NCBI GenBank assembly: GCA_018673925.1
Contig: JABHBL010000102.1
Span: 62,001 to 126,000, forward strand
Reading direction: 5' to 3'
Length of the DNA stretch: 64,000 nt
DNA from: Fidelibacterota bacterium
Lineage (GTDB): Bacteria; Fidelibacterota; UBA8477; JABMPR01
Below the pieces are notes generated by a model. That model made no database searches and was not told the DNA's origin. It saw nothing but the letters and a program-made list of their open reading frames with translations. Positions 46,002 to 57,921 of the stretch are shown one piece after another (position 1 is the stretch's first letter; every line of letters starts with the position of its first letter). The translations under genes and the position numbers were made by a program.

Positions 46002-47710
46002 TGTTTTACCGGTAATTCAATTTCAAAGGTTGTCCCTTCACCTGGACGACTCATCACTTCTATCGTGCCATGGTGGTCTGCTATTATTTTATGCGTCAAG
46101 GCCAACCCTACACCTGTCCCCATGTCCTTGGTTGTATAATACAAATCGAAAATACGACTGAGTTGATCCTCAGCAATACCTGCACCAGTATCCTTGATGT
46201 TTACAATTATTAGATCACCTTGTTTCTGACCACTCAGTGTGATGCTGGCTCCAGACTCACAGGCATCCAAGGCGTTTCGAACCAGGTTCGAAATTGCCTG
46301 TCTTAAATATCCAGCGTCACCATCAAATTGAAGGGTACCTGCCTGTACGGTGAGGGTTATCTGTTGTTCCATGGCCTCTGATTTATATAAATCCTGAATG
46401 CTGTTTAAAAAACCGACCAGATCGAGAGATGAAATATTAAGGGGGGTCGGTCTGGTGTATTCCAGGAAATCCTGAAGAGATTCATTAATACGTGAAATTT
46501 CTGAGACCATGGTGCCGGTAAGTGATTCAAATTCTAGCTGATCTTTACCAGTTGAAAATTCTCGTTTCAGTCGCTGTGCAACAATTCCAATGGCGTTCAG
46601 CGGATTGCGTATTTCGTGAGCAACACCAGCAGCAAGCTCCCCTACAGCCGCCTGCTTCTCACGAAGTCGATTTAATTTCTCTAGCCGGTACACCTCTGCT
46701 TCAATGCGCTTCTTCTCTTCTTCCAGCAATGCTGCATTTCGTCGAACCAATAGAAAAATAAGCAACACAAAGGCCAACAGTGTAAAGAGAGTTGTACGAA
46801 TGAGAATTTGATAGACGATTTGACCTTTTAGACTCAACAGTGTATCCGCTTTGAATCCAATGCGAACTTCACCCAGACTTGAATTAAAAAATACAGGACG
46901 TACCACTTCCAGCAAACTGCTGTCCCCTTTGGAAACCTTAAAGAGGATATCAGCCAGGGGCTCACGGGTCCAGGAATCGTCAACCATTATACCAGACTTT
47001 GTGACATAGTATGGCTCACGGTCATCGAGAGCCAACTTCAAATATTGTAATCCATTTACATGTAGGAGTTCTTCCAGGGCGGACTCCATGGCCGTGAGAT
47101 ATTTAAAATTCTGCTCTGCCTCCAACGATAACTGGCACGTGATTACACCCCCCCGATCTCTGGGGATTGCGACTAAAAATTGATCTGCAATGCTATCATG
47201 AGGTGTGAAAATAGACTCCCCCTGATCAACTCCCACAATGATGAGCTCAGATTTTTTGGATAAAATCGGCTGTAGCTGATTTTGGAGCCACGTATTGTCT
47301 TCCGTTAATTCGGCCTCGGTATTTTTTGAAACGGTTCCAAAGCCGCCATCCTTTTTCCCGTCACTGTCATAGGTGGTGATAGACATGATGGTTTCATCAT
47401 TCACCCATTTGTTTAGATCACTTCTTGATAATTTCTGAGCTTGATCTATTTGGTTCAGGATACTGAGCATATCTATGGCTCTATCGATATAGGACCGTTT
47501 TAATTCCTCAGTGAGATATGCCTGACCACTACCACTCTGGGCGATCACTGCAGCGGTCATGGAAGACTGATCCTGGATGAGCTGCAGAACGTTACGATAT
47601 CTAGACTTATACTCAAGGTAGCTGGATAGCATGAGGAGGATCAGAACAACAATATAGAGACCTATGTACCAGGGATTTAGTTTTAAGATGTTTTTTACAG
47701 CTCTGAGCAA
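45998..47710 (-). CDS. Membrane sensor histidine kinase
   Basis: 570 residues. First membrane helix about 16-33 (IGLYIVVLILLMLS), a periplasmic sensor region of ~260 residues (DIDSIPD-like acidic, cache-type pattern), second helix about 295-317 (TLFTLLAFVLLIFLLV), coiled coil, dimerisation domain with phospho-His in AHEIRNPLNAIG, and ATPase boxes NLVRNALDAC, DTGAGI and GTGVGLALTHKI. The track start is a TTG (47710), preceded by AGGGGA at good distance; the next in-frame ATG lies inside the first helix. ZraS/AtoS-like layout. Signal unknown. Confidence 0.93.
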   Translation of the reverse strand: MLRAVKNILKLNPWYIGLYIVVLILLMLSSYLEYKSRYRNVLQLIQDQSSMTAAVIAQSGSGQAYLTEELKRSYIDRAIDMLSILNQIDQAQKLSRSDLNKWVNDETIMSITTYDSDGKKDGGFGTVSKNTEAELTEDNTWLQNQLQPILSKKSELIIVGVDQGESIFTPHDSIADQFLVAIPRDRGGVITCQLSLEAEQNFKYLTAMESALEELLHVNGLQYLKLALDDREPYYVTKSGIMVDDSWTREPLADILFKVSKGDSSLLEVVRPVFFNSSLGEVRIGFKADTLLSLKGQIVYQILIRTTLFTLLAFVLLIFLLVRRNAALLEEEKKRIEAEVYRLEKLNRLREKQAAVGELAAGVAHEIRNPLNAIGIVAQRLKREFSTGKDQLEFESLTGTMVSEISRINESLQDFLEYTRPTPLNISSLDLVGFLNSIQDLYKSEAMEQQITLTVQAGTLQFDGDAGYLRQAISNLVRNALDACESGASITLSGQKQGDLIIVNIKDTGAGIAEDQLSRIFDLYYTTKDMGTGVGLALTHKIIADHHGTIEVMSRPGEGTTFEIELPVKQ

Positions 47711-47819
47711 GTCGGTCCCCTAATCATTCGTTTTAACTGGATTAAAAAATAGATATAGTTGGAACAAGACCTAAATAAATCTGAAAATATGAATTTGCTT
47801 TGGGATAGGAATGAAACAA

Positions 47820-47861
47820 AAATGCCCCGGTTCCTTCGATAAACTCTGGAACCGGGGCATT
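47820..47861 (-). terminator. Terminator of the ATP synthase operon
   Basis: Stem AATGCCCCGGTTCC / GGAACCGGGGCATT (14 bp, perfect) with a 13-nt loop, followed on the minus strand by TTTTGTTTC. It starts 22 bp after the atpC stop. Confidence 0.9.
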
Positions 47862-47883
47862 TGAAGATTAATGTGAAGTAGCT

Positions 47884-48291
47884 TTATTTCTTTTCGGCAA
47901 CCTTTAGTCGATTCATGGAACGTTCCAATGCTCTCAGCGCTCTCAGTTCGTCCTCCATCTCATCCTGTTTCCTGGTGAGATGTTCTTTGGCACGATCAAA
48001 AGCTTCCTGTGCACGGGTTAGGTCGATATCATCCTGTGGTTCAGCTGATTCTACCAATAACTGCACACCATTATGGGTGATTTCTGCAAAACCTTTAGCA
48101 GAGGCATAGGTCTTTTCTACTGAACCCTTGACAACTTTGATTTCACCGATGGCTAATGCCATAATGGACTCAGTATGTCCTGCCAGGACACCGAATGCAC
48201 CATCAACACCTGGGGCACGGAGGTAATCTACCTCACCCTCATCATACACCTTTGTTGGTGTAACGATTTCTAGATGAAATTGGCCTGCCAT
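47884..48291 (-). CDS. atpC: F1 ATP synthase epsilon subunit
   Basis: Central stalk subunit linking F1 rotation to the c-ring and regulating ATPase activity. 135 residues: N-terminal beta-sandwich (FHLEIVTPTKVYDEGEVDYLRAPGVDGAFGVLAGH) and a C-terminal two-helix part (DLTRAQEAFDRAKEHLTRK). Last gene of the operon, 6 bp after atpD and directly before the terminator. Confidence 0.96.
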   Translation of the reverse strand: MAGQFHLEIVTPTKVYDEGEVDYLRAPGVDGAFGVLAGHTESIMALAIGEIKVVKGSVEKTYASAKGFAEITHNGVQLLVESAEPQDDIDLTRAQEAFDRAKEHLTRKQDEMEDELRALRALERSMNRLKVAEKK

Positions 48292-48297
48292 TTTTAT

Positions 48298-50560
<2,263 letters not shown>

Positions 50561-50572
50561 AGCGATCCTGTA

Positions 50573-52108
50573 TTAGGCTACGAACCCCTTAACGAAGTCC
50601 GAAACAGTCTTATTCAAAGCAGCATCAATTTCTTCAGTCAGCTTGCCTTCAGCAGCAATCTTCTTCAGGAGATCTGACGCGGTGGCTTCCATATTGCTCA
50701 GGAATTCACTCTCAAACCGTCGCACATCTGAAGGATCGATCTCATCCAGGAAACCCCTTGCAGCAGCATAGAAAATGGCAATCTGCTTTTCCACAACCAT
50801 GGGAACAAACTGATTCTGTTTCAATACTTCGTAGAGAATTTTTCCACGGGTCAACTGTTTTTGAGTTTCAGGATCCAGGTCAGAACCGAACTGAGCAAAA
50901 GCTGCCAGTTCACGATATTGAGCCAAATCAAGTCTCATTCCACCAGCAACCTTTTTCATGGCGCCGATCTGAGCGTTTCCACCTACACGAGATACCGAGA
51001 TACCCACATTCAATGCGGGACGTTGCCCACTGTTGAAAAGATCCGTTTCCAAAAAGATCTGACCATCAGTAATGGAGATCACATTGGTAGGGATATAGGC
51101 AGATACATCTCCCATTTGTGTTTCAATGATGGGTAGAGCGGTGAGTGAACCACCACCTAAATCTTTATTCAGTTTAGAGGAACGTTCCAGTAGACGACTG
51201 TGGAGATAGAATACATCTCCTGGATAGGCTTCACGACCTGGAGGTCTTCTCAGTAGTAGAGACATCTGGCGATAAGCCACAGCATGCTTTGAAAGATCAT
51301 CATAAATGATGAGAGCATGTTTGCCATTATCACGAAAATATTCACCTATAGTAGCACCGGTGTAGGGTGCGAGAAATTGTAGTGGAGCTGGATCAGAAGC
51401 ATTTGCAGCCACAACAGTTGTATACTCCATAGCACCCTGAGCTTCAAGCTCAGCCACCACGCGGGCAACAGTTGAGGCCTTCTGGCCAATGGCTACATAG
51501 ATACAATAAACTGGATCGTCTGGTGTCTCTGCACTATGGGTATATTTCTGATTCACGATGGTATCAAGAGCCACAGCGGTCTTACCCGTCTGGCCATCGC
51601 CAATGATCAACTCACGCTGACCACGACCAATGGGAATCATACTATCAATAGCTTTGATGCCTGTTTGCAGTGGCTCGTTTACCGGACTTCTGGCCAACAC
51701 CCCGAGAGCTTTGCGTTCAACGGGCATGGTTGAATCTGGTTTGATATCGCCTTTGCCATCCATGGCAGCACCAATAGGGCTGATCACGCGACCAATAACC
51801 GCATCTCCAACACCAACGGAAACAACTTTTCCTGTACGTTTGGCCTGGTCACCCTCTTTCACAAGAGAGGTATTACCAAATAGAACCAGTCCAACTTCGT
51901 CCTCTTCAAGGTTCATAGCCATACCCACAACACCGTTGGGGAGCTCAATCAGCTCAGAGGCCATAACATTTTCCAGTCCACTGACACGGGCAATACCGTC
52001 ACCAACCATGATGACTTCACCAATCTCGGCTACATCAATAGAGAGATCTAATTTGCCCAGTTCTTCCTGGAGTAATTTTGTGATTTCGTCTGTTCGAATA
52101 TCTGTCAT
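50573..52108 (-). CDS. atpA: F1 ATP synthase alpha subunit
   Basis: Regulatory nucleotide-binding subunit, 511 residues. P-loop [65 protein letters not shown]; arginine finger region [14 protein letters not shown]. It is preceded by atpH (15 bp gap) and followed by atpG. Confidence 0.99.
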   Translation of the reverse strand: MTDIRTDEITKLLQEELGKLDLSIDVAEIGEVIMVGDGIARVSGLENVMASELIELPNGVVGMAMNLEEDEVGLVLFGNTSLVKEGDQAKRTGKVVSVGVGDAVIGRVISPIGAAMDGKGDIKPDSTMPVERKALGVLARSPVNEPLQTGIKAIDSMIPIGRGQRELIIGDGQTGKTAVALDTIVNQKYTHSAETPDDPVYCIYVAIGQKASTVARVVAELEAQGAMEYTTVVAANASDPAPLQFLAPYTGATIGEYFRDNGKHALIIYDDLSKHAVAYRQMSLLLRRPPGREAYPGDVFYLHSRLLERSSKLNKDLGGGSLTALPIIETQMGDVSAYIPTNVISITDGQIFLETDLFNSGQRPALNVGISVSRVGGNAQIGAMKKVAGGMRLDLAQYRELAAFAQFGSDLDPETQKQLTRGKILYEVLKQNQFVPMVVEKQIAIFYAAARGFLDEIDPSDVRRFESEFLSNMEATASDLLKKIAAEGKLTEEIDAALNKTVSDFVKGFVA

Positions 52109-52123
52109 ATTCTTGTCTTTCCT

Positions 52124-52660
52124 TTAGGACTGAATCAGTGTTTGTCTGATACGTGCTAGTTTACTGGAGAGGGAGGCATCCAAAATGGTATTGCCAACTC
52201 GTAATGTTAAACCACCTAGAATATCCTGATTTACTTCTGCAGTAAAATCAGCTTTCGAGGCTGTGACTGTTTGTACAGCCTGGCGAATGCGATCAATAGT
52301 TGAATCTGCTAATTTGCTGGTACTGACGGCATGCACCTTCACCTGATCACTACGAGTATAAAAAGCAGTTTCCAGGCTATGCATGATCATTCCCAACAAT
52401 TTCATATCCCGTTCATCACCTAATTGGGCAATAAATGCCTGATTGATGGGATGCAGATCAGGATACACTTTGCCAAGCAGTTGAATTTTATCGGCGGCTT
52501 CAACTTTGGTCGAGGCCAAAAATGCCTTCAGCGCCGGTTCCTGCCGATATCTGCCATAGAACGATTTCATTGAGCGATATACTGGCTCAAGAGCATCCTT
52601 CATTTCAGCGATATTTAATAGTAGGTTGGCGTACTGACGGCTTTTTGCTGATGTGCGCAT
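52124..52660 (-). CDS. atpH: F1 ATP synthase delta subunit
   Basis: Peripheral-stalk connector (OSCP-like), 178 residues. Helical N-terminal domain (AKSRQYANLLLNIAEMKDALEPVYRSM) and the C-terminal signature ILGGLTLRVGNTILDASLSSKLARI. Its ATG shares one base with the atpF stop (TAATG), which implies coupled translation. Confidence 0.95.
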   Translation of the reverse strand: MRTSAKSRQYANLLLNIAEMKDALEPVYRSMKSFYGRYRQEPALKAFLASTKVEAADKIQLLGKVYPDLHPINQAFIAQLGDERDMKLLGMIMHSLETAFYTRSDQVKVHAVSTSKLADSTIDRIRQAVQTVTASKADFTAEVNQDILGGLTLRVGNTILDASLSSKLARIRQTLIQS

Positions 52661-53154
52661 TAATTCTTTCCGTAATCCTTGAGAGCATCTTCTATGAGAC
52701 GTTCGTTGTCTTCCACAGTAAGTGATTTTGCGACAATCTTTTCAGCAGCAGCCATTGAAATATCCACAATCTGAGTCCGGATTTCAGCAATCGCTTTTTC
52801 GCGTTCTGCGACAATCTGAACTTCAGCCTGTTTAAGAATCCCGGCAGATTTGTCCTGAGCTTCATTGAGAATTTCAGTTTTCATCCGCTCAGCGGTTTCT
52901 TTACCAGCAGCCACAATGTTTTGGGCTTCCTGTCGAGCTTTGGCTACCATCGCTTCATATTCACCGGCAACCTTATCAGCTTCTTTACGAGCTGCTTCAG
53001 CTTCCTCAAGTGATTCACGTATGAAATTTTCGCGACTTTCCAGCGCTTTGATCATGGGTTTCCAGGCTTTGGTACCGAGGATCACCAACACAGCAATGAA
53101 GGTGATCCAGGTCCAAATCATTAAGCCTGTGTCAAACCGTAGCAGGTTTTCCAT
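52660..53154 (-). CDS. atpF: Fo ATP synthase subunit b
   Basis: Peripheral stalk, 164 residues. One N-terminal membrane helix (TGLMIWTWITFIAVLVILG), then a long Ala/Glu/Lys-rich coiled coil (ESLEEAEAARKEADKVAGEYEAM). Only one b-type gene is present, so a homodimeric stalk is expected. It lies 31 bp after atpE. Confidence 0.95.
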   Translation of the reverse strand: MENLLRFDTGLMIWTWITFIAVLVILGTKAWKPMIKALESRENFIRESLEEAEAARKEADKVAGEYEAMVAKARQEAQNIVAAGKETAERMKTEILNEAQDKSAGILKQAEVQIVAEREKAIAEIRTQIVDISMAAAEKIVAKSLTVEDNERLIEDALKDYGKN

Positions 53155-53185
53155 AGTTCCTCCGAAGGAGAGTTTTCAGGCTTTC

Positions 53186-53404
53186 TTATTTCAGAGCGAT
53201 GAGGAGAGCTACAACCTCACCGATAATTGCAACACCTTCAAGCAGGAAGAGTGGCAAGTTTACGGCACCAGTAATACTGGCAGCGGCTTCAGGCTGACGA
53301 GCAATACCTGCAGCAGCGGCTGCGGCCAATTTTCCAATTCCAAGGCCTGCGCCAATAACGATCATACCTGCACCAATTGCGGCACCTAGATAAGCAAATT
53401 CCAT
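53186..53404 (-). CDS. atpE: Fo ATP synthase subunit c
   Basis: Proton-translocating ring subunit, 72 residues, two helices joined by the RQPEA loop. By counting 18 residues from the loop Pro, the ion-binding carboxylate is Glu56 (FLLEGVAI). The surroundings (EGV, no ES/ET) and the Gly-rich first helix favour protons over sodium, an inference. A second Glu63 sits seven residues on in the same helix (IIGEVVALL), which is unusual. Strong ribosome site AAGGAGTTTTAAA. It lies 138 bp downstream of atpB, the largest gap in the operon. Confidence 0.97.
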   Translation of the reverse strand: MEFAYLGAAIGAGMIVIGAGLGIGKLAAAAAAGIARQPEAAASITGAVNLPLFLLEGVAIIGEVVALLIALK

Positions 53405-53542
53405 TTTAAAACTCCTTCGTGTGTGTTTCTACCAGCATAGTCTCACTGCTACATACATGTCTCATATCCCTGAACTGAGTATGAGCATTTAGAGCATAGT
53501 TGATAGAAGGTTTATATTTTTTGTTGTTAAAGATCAAAACTA
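53405..53542 (-). other. Intra-operon gap atpB-atpE
   Basis: 138 bp without an ORF; it holds the atpE ribosome site. It could contain a secondary promoter or leader that raises atpE expression, since the c subunit is needed in excess. No clear hairpin was seen. Confidence 0.4.
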
Positions 53543-54361
53543 TTAATGATGTGGGTGAATTGACTGACCAATGAACACAGATGAAAGCAATGTGAACACG
53601 TAGGCCTGAACAATACTCACGATAATCTCTAAAAAGGTAATACCCACATTCAAAGCGACGGAAGCAACGCCCACATAGGCATTGTGAAGTAGAAATATGG
53701 GCGCAAAAATAGCCAGCATGGCAATATGTCCTGCAGTCATGTTAGCAGCCAGTCGCATGGTCAATGCGAAGGGTCTCACAAACATACTCAAAATCTCAAT
53801 TGGTATCAGAATGATGTACACGGCTTTTGGTAGACCACCAGGAACCAGATTTTTCCAATGCTTAAAGAAGCCATGTTCCAGGATGCCTGCAACAATAATG
53901 GCTATGAATGTGATTAAAGCCAGGGAGGCCGTCACATTGATATTGCCAGTTGCAGTAGTTCCACCATGTCCATGATTGATATAATTAAAGAAGGGCATGA
54001 GACCGAGAAAATTCATAGTCAGGATAAGAAAGAAAAAGGACATCACTAGAGGTCCCCATTTTAATACATGATTCTTTCCGACGGTAGGAATGAGAATCCC
54101 AGTCCTGACAAAGTCGACGACATACTCAAAAGCATTTGAAAAACCACTGGGAACTGGACGCGCTTCTTTACGATACCGTCTGGTTGCGTAGAGGGCAGCT
54201 GAAACGAGCAAGCCAGCAGCAATCCAGAGCATGATAACGTGTTTGGTGATAGAAAGATCAACACCGAAAAGTTCAAAATGAATCATCACATCGCTGTTAG
54301 CGACATGCTCAATGATTTTATCCCCAATATTGTTACTGGTTCCGTGGCCAGGTGCAGCCAT
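53543..54361 (-). CDS. atpB: Fo ATP synthase subunit a
   Basis: Stator half-channel subunit, 272 residues from the ATG at 54361; the track start (54436) lies inside the upstream gene. The ATG overlaps the previous stop as TGATG and has GGGGAG 10 bp upstream. Several membrane helices are visible. The essential Arg is in ALTMRLAANMTAGHIAML. The motif MNFLGLMPFFNYINHGHG and a His-rich C-terminus (GQSIHPHH) are present. Normal for a bacterial a subunit. Confidence 0.96.
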   Translation of the reverse strand: MAAPGHGTSNNIGDKIIEHVANSDVMIHFELFGVDLSITKHVIMLWIAAGLLVSAALYATRRYRKEARPVPSGFSNAFEYVVDFVRTGILIPTVGKNHVLKWGPLVMSFFFLILTMNFLGLMPFFNYINHGHGGTTATGNINVTASLALITFIAIIVAGILEHGFFKHWKNLVPGGLPKAVYIILIPIEILSMFVRPFALTMRLAANMTAGHIAMLAIFAPIFLLHNAYVGVASVALNVGITFLEIIVSIVQAYVFTLLSSVFIGQSIHPHH

Positions 54362-54753
54362 CAAGAATTCTCCCCTGTTTTTTGTGCGCTTCTTGCCATA
54401 AAAAGCGGCCAATAATAAGCTTCGACCCCATGCCACGCAAGAAAGTTTATAACTAATGTTACAATAAATGTCACATTATCTAAAGTCCCTGCTTTCACGA
54501 GGATAGCTGACCATATCCCCAGCAGAATAACCTTAAAGAAAAAGCCCACAATATTTATTTTTTGAAGGTTTTGAGCATCATTTGTTTTTGAATATTCTGC
54601 CCAGAGCAAAAGTCCGCCACTTATCAGCACTGGAATAATGGCCCCTGCGAGCACGGATTTCACTAATTCGGGATGTCCAACGAAGAGCAAAGCCAGGAGT
54701 GCTAAACCATTTAAAATCAGGGCTGAAACCCCTAATATCTGCCAAGCTTTCAT
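54361..54753 (-). CDS. AtpI-like Fo-associated membrane protein
   Basis: 130 residues with four predicted membrane helices (LILNGLALLALLFVG, VLAGAIIPVLISGGLLLW, IVGFFFKVILLGIWSAILV, VTFIVTLVINFLAW). Position between atpZ and atpB and the topology fit AtpI-type proteins that assist c-ring assembly or magnesium supply; sequence similarity by eye is weak. It overlaps atpZ by 4 bp (ATGA) and atpB by 1 bp, so all three are translationally coupled. Confidence 0.75.
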   Translation of the reverse strand: MKAWQILGVSALILNGLALLALLFVGHPELVKSVLAGAIIPVLISGGLLLWAEYSKTNDAQNLQKINIVGFFFKVILLGIWSAILVKAGTLDNVTFIVTLVINFLAWHGVEAYYWPLFMARSAQKTGENS

Positions 54754-54953
54754 TGATCTCCATCTTTCATATAGAGGCTCTTATAAAGCTCATACATTCC
54801 AATAACTACGCCCAATAAGGCTCCAGTAAGAACACCATACTGAGGCCAACCCATTTTTTCATCGATAAAATATCCGATAGCTCCGAGGCCCAAAACACTC
54901 CCGGTCATGGTAGAAGCCGCTGCCATATACTTTCCGGAACCGTCAGATTTCAA
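54750..54953 (-). CDS. atpZ: AtpZ/AtpI-family Fo-associated protein
   Basis: 67 residues with two membrane helices. The family pattern GYFIDEKMGWPQYGVLTGALLGVVIGMYELYK matches AtpZ, which with AtpI forms an assembly or cation-supply module of the F-type ATPase in other bacteria. It starts 6 bp after the bactofilin stop, so it joins the cytoskeletal genes to the ATP synthase genes in one transcript. Confidence 0.85.
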   Translation of the reverse strand: MKSDGSGKYMAAASTMTGSVLGLGAIGYFIDEKMGWPQYGVLTGALLGVVIGMYELYKSLYMKDGDQ

Positions 54954-54959
54954 GTGTGA

Positions 54960-55337
54960 CTAGATCTCTTCGCCGAGGGCTTCAAATTCATCAGAAGTGG
55001 AAGTTTCTGGAACCATTGAACTGCGACCATGGAAAACGGCTCCATCCTCAATGATAAGTCTGGTCGCAATAACATCGCCCTTCAGTCGCCCGGCTTTCCC
55101 CAGGGCTACCTTCCCCTTTACTTCTATATTGCCACCTACAATACCACCAATAATGGCATATTCCCCTTTGATACCCCCCTTGACAACACCTGACTCTGAA
55201 ACCGTAACAAAACCTGAAGCTTCAATGCTACCATCTACGGTCCCATTAATGTGTGCACTACCATTGATATTCATATCCCCAGAAATGTGAGTCCCCCGAC
55301 CGACAATAGTTTCAATGCGATGTATTCGATTGGCCAT
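54960..55337 (-). CDS. Bactofilin, polymer-forming cytoskeletal protein
   Basis: 125 residues from the ATG at 55337; the track start is a TTG inside the M23 gene. Repetitive right-handed beta-helix pattern typical of bactofilins: VGRGTHISGDMNINGSAHINGTVDGSIEASGFVTVSESGVVKG, EVKGKVALGKAGRLKGDV. Bactofilins form nucleotide-free filaments that scaffold cell-wall enzymes or ParABS-related proteins. It begins 1 bp after the M23 gene stop, a partnership known from other bacteria. Confidence 0.93.
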   Translation of the reverse strand: MANRIHRIETIVGRGTHISGDMNINGSAHINGTVDGSIEASGFVTVSESGVVKGGIKGEYAIIGGIVGGNIEVKGKVALGKAGRLKGDVIATRLIIEDGAVFHGRSSMVPETSTSDEFEALGEEI

Positions 55338-55338
55338 T

Positions 55339-56136
55339 CTATTTTTCCTTCTCAACAGCTGGAGCGCTTGTTTCGTTCAATTCAGTGATAAATGTGGCAG
55401 GATCAAGGGGCACCCCTTCGTACCAGATTTCAAAGTGAAGATGGGCACCTTCAGAGATGCCAGTATTGCCCATGATGGCAATAGGTTCAGCGCGATCCAC
55501 AACTTGCCTCTGGGTTACCAAATTTTGTTCATTGTGACCGTAAACAGTGAGATAGCCATTACCATGATCAATGATAATTGTATTCCCAAAGCGATAGGTC
55601 CAATCTGAGAATATCACATAGCCACGACCTGCGGCCTTTACTACCCGGTCTTCAATGGAGGACAGATCCAGTCCAAGATGATCCTGGCTAAAAAGTCCTT
55701 CTCTGACCTGAAATCCGGCATTTACAAAACCCTTAATAGGTAAGTAGGTCGGAAGGTCATCTAGTAAACCCATGGTTTCAAAAGGCGAGAGCTCCCAATT
55801 GTCCTCAAAGGAGGCACTGTCCCCTGCATCTGCACGGAGGTTATAATGACTCCCCAGGGTACTTTCTATGAAATGATTGATCTCTTCAATGCGTTTGGCA
55901 TTCTTTAATAATCCAGCAACTTCCTGTCTTTCACTAAGGAGATAATCATTTTCTCGCTTAATCTCCCGATACTCCAGTGCTTTGGGTAGGTAATAGGTCG
56001 AAAATAGGATAATACCGGCCAAAAGCACAAGAATGAGCAATTTGAGGATATTAACTGCATTCGCCGTGATTGAATAGGTTTTGCCATTGGTTTCGTTATC
56101 CGGTAGGATGAGTATGGTATATTTTTCGTGCTTCAT
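55339..56136 (-). CDS. Membrane-anchored M23 (LytM) peptidase, bactofilin partner
   Basis: 265 residues. Short cytoplasmic N-terminus, one membrane helix (about 30-50, LKLLILVLLAGIILFSTYYL), a coiled coil (YREIKRENDYLLSERQEVAGLL) and a C-terminal M23 domain. The metal ligands are visible in QDHLGLDLSS and GAHLHFEIWYEG, so it should be an active glycyl/DD-endopeptidase on peptidoglycan. The adjoining bactofilin gene suggests local cell-wall remodelling guided by the filament, as with LmdC-type partners. Confidence 0.92.
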   Translation of the reverse strand: MKHEKYTILILPDNETNGKTYSITANAVNILKLLILVLLAGIILFSTYYLPKALEYREIKRENDYLLSERQEVAGLLKNAKRIEEINHFIESTLGSHYNLRADAGDSASFEDNWELSPFETMGLLDDLPTYLPIKGFVNAGFQVREGLFSQDHLGLDLSSIEDRVVKAAGRGYVIFSDWTYRFGNTIIIDHGNGYLTVYGHNEQNLVTQRQVVDRAEPIAIMGNTGISEGAHLHFEIWYEGVPLDPATFITELNETSAPAVEKEK

Positions 56137-56190
56137 GATTTCTTGTTTCTATCTATTCCTGTTGGTGGGGATTGTTCCGGATACAGATTT

Positions 56191-57078
56191 CTATTTTTTC
56201 ATAGACTCGAACAGTTCCAGTAACCGCTCAAGATCTTCATCACCAAAATACTCGACTTCAATAATCCCCTTCTTAGGACCCGCCTTAATCTGTACACGAG
56301 TTCCCAGAACTGTCATGAGGGATTCTTCACTTCGAGTTAAAAAAACTGATTTTTTAGGGGGAGATTTCTTTTTTTTCGCTTTAACAGGAGTTTTATCCTT
56401 AAGCTTTTTGACATAGTTTTCAGTTTCGCGAACACTCATGTTGTTCCTGCGAACCTGTTGGAAGATGTGAATCATTTCTTTTTCTGAATCAAGCCCAAGA
56501 AGTGCTCTGGCATGACCGGCTGATACGACCAGGTTTTTTAAGGCAACTTTAATTTCTGCAGGTAGCTTCAAGAGGCGCATCGCGTTGGTGACCGCTGCCC
56601 GGCTTTTGCCAATATTTTCGGCAATTTCCTCGTGTGAGAGATCGTACTTTTCGGATAGAAGTGAGTAAGCTTCAGCCTCTTCAAGGGGATTCAAGTTGTC
56701 CCTTTGTAAATTTTCAATGAGAGCTAATTCCATCATATCCACATCTTTTTCCACTGTAAGAATGTGAATTGGAATTGTCTCTAAACCCAATTCCTGGCAA
56801 GCTCTCAGACGTCTTTCCCCGGCGATGAGTTCATATTCACCATTGACTTCGCGAACTGTGATGGGCTGTATCAGACCTTTGGATTTAATTGATGCTTTGA
56901 GATCCTCAAATGCCTGAACTGCTTTTTCTGAATCAAAATCTTTTCTCGGTTGAAAAGGATTTGGTCGAATATCGTTAGGCGAAACTGAGAGGGAGGAAAC
57001 AGATGATTCTTCAGGTGCACCGAGGGAATCAAGAATTGCATCCAGACCCCGTCCAAGTCTTTTTGGGACTTCAGGCAT
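56191..57078 (-). CDS. parB: Chromosome partitioning protein ParB
   Basis: About 295 residues from the ATG at 57078 (ribosome site GAGGTG); the track start is a TTG two codons earlier. ParB/Srx nucleotide (CTPase) domain ([39 protein letters not shown]), the HTH ([28 protein letters not shown]), a basic linker (KKKSPPKK) and a C-terminal dimer domain. It overlaps parA by 8 bp. No parS site (TGTTTCACGTGAAACA type) was seen nearby. Confidence 0.96.
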   Translation of the reverse strand: MPEVPKRLGRGLDAILDSLGAPEESSVSSLSVSPNDIRPNPFQPRKDFDSEKAVQAFEDLKASIKSKGLIQPITVREVNGEYELIAGERRLRACQELGLETIPIHILTVEKDVDMMELALIENLQRDNLNPLEEAEAYSLLSEKYDLSHEEIAENIGKSRAAVTNAMRLLKLPAEIKVALKNLVVSAGHARALLGLDSEKEMIHIFQQVRRNNMSVRETENYVKKLKDKTPVKAKKKKSPPKKSVFLTRSEESLMTVLGTRVQIKAGPKKGIIEVEYFGDEDLERLLELFESMKK

Positions 57079-57832
57079 TTTCAAGCACCTCTTCTACCAG
57101 ATTCATATAGTTAGCAGCACCGACAGAATTAGCATCGTACAACATAATGGGTTTTCCATAACTCGGTGATTCACTCAAGCGAACATTACGGTTGATATAC
57201 GTCTTGTAAACTCGTTCCTTAAAATAGGTTTTTACTTCTTCAACAACCTGCTTACTCAAATTGAGTCGACTATCATACATGGTCATCAGGACACCTTCAA
57301 TAACCAGCGCTTTATTGATTGTCTTTTGAACGCGGCGTACAGTGTTCAGAAGCTGACCCAGGCCCTCAAGGGCATAATATTCACATTGAATTGGAATCAG
57401 AATTGAATGAGCAGCGGTAAGTGCGTTTAATGTGAGTAGACCGAGAGAAGGTGGACAATCAATAATGATGAAATCATAATTCTCTTCAATTTCAGCAACT
57501 GCCTCTTTCAGAATGCGTTCCCTGGCGATGGCCGAAACCAGTTCAACTTCTGCACCAACCAGCGAAGGGCTTGATGGCACAAGATCCAGAAATGGTAATT
57601 CGCTTTTATGCATGATATCAATAATAGTTGCCTGATTAAGCAACACTTGATAGATGCTCTGACCATCCACCCGCACGGGGTGTCCAAGTCCAGCCGTAGA
57701 GTTTGCCTGGGGGTCTAAATCGATAAGTAGGGTCTTTTTCTCAGTTACAGCCAAACCTGCAGCCAGGTTGACTGAAGTTGTCGTTTTCCCCACACCCCCC
57801 TTTTGATTCACGATGGCTATTATTTTTGCCAT
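57071..57832 (-). CDS. parA: Chromosome partitioning ATPase ParA
   Basis: 253 residues. Deviant Walker [15 protein letters not shown] at 10-23, [32 protein letters not shown] (Walker B), C-terminal ...[23 protein letters not shown] Soj/ParA of the chromosomal type, with no N-terminal HTH. First gene of the long minus-strand parAB-M23-bactofilin-atp run. Confidence 0.97.
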   Translation of the reverse strand: MAKIIAIVNQKGGVGKTTTSVNLAAGLAVTEKKTLLIDLDPQANSTAGLGHPVRVDGQSIYQVLLNQATIIDIMHKSELPFLDLVPSSPSLVGAEVELVSAIARERILKEAVAEIEENYDFIIIDCPPSLGLLTLNALTAAHSILIPIQCEYYALEGLGQLLNTVRRVQKTINKALVIEGVLMTMYDSRLNLSKQVVEEVKTYFKERVYKTYINRNVRLSESPSYGKPIMLYDANSVGAANYMNLVEEVLENA

Positions 57833-57921
57833 AAGATATTGTTTTTTAAAGACCTTTAGTAATTATGTTCAGGCTTTGAATATAGTTGGCCTGTATCCTA
57901 AAAACAACGTGTAGCTGAGTA

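Noticed and set aside
53186-53404. Sodium-type ATP synthase c ring
   Set aside because: The residues after the binding Glu (EGV) lack the ES/ET pair and the first helix lacks the usual Gln of sodium-binding rings.
53543-54436. Upstream start at 54436 for atpB
   Set aside because: It lies inside the upstream AtpI-like gene; the ATG at 54361 has a ribosome site and a TGATG overlap.
56137-57921. parS sites near parAB
   Set aside because: I looked for TGTTTCACGTGAAACA-like palindromes in and around parAB and saw none; they may lie elsewhere, so origin proximity is not claimed.
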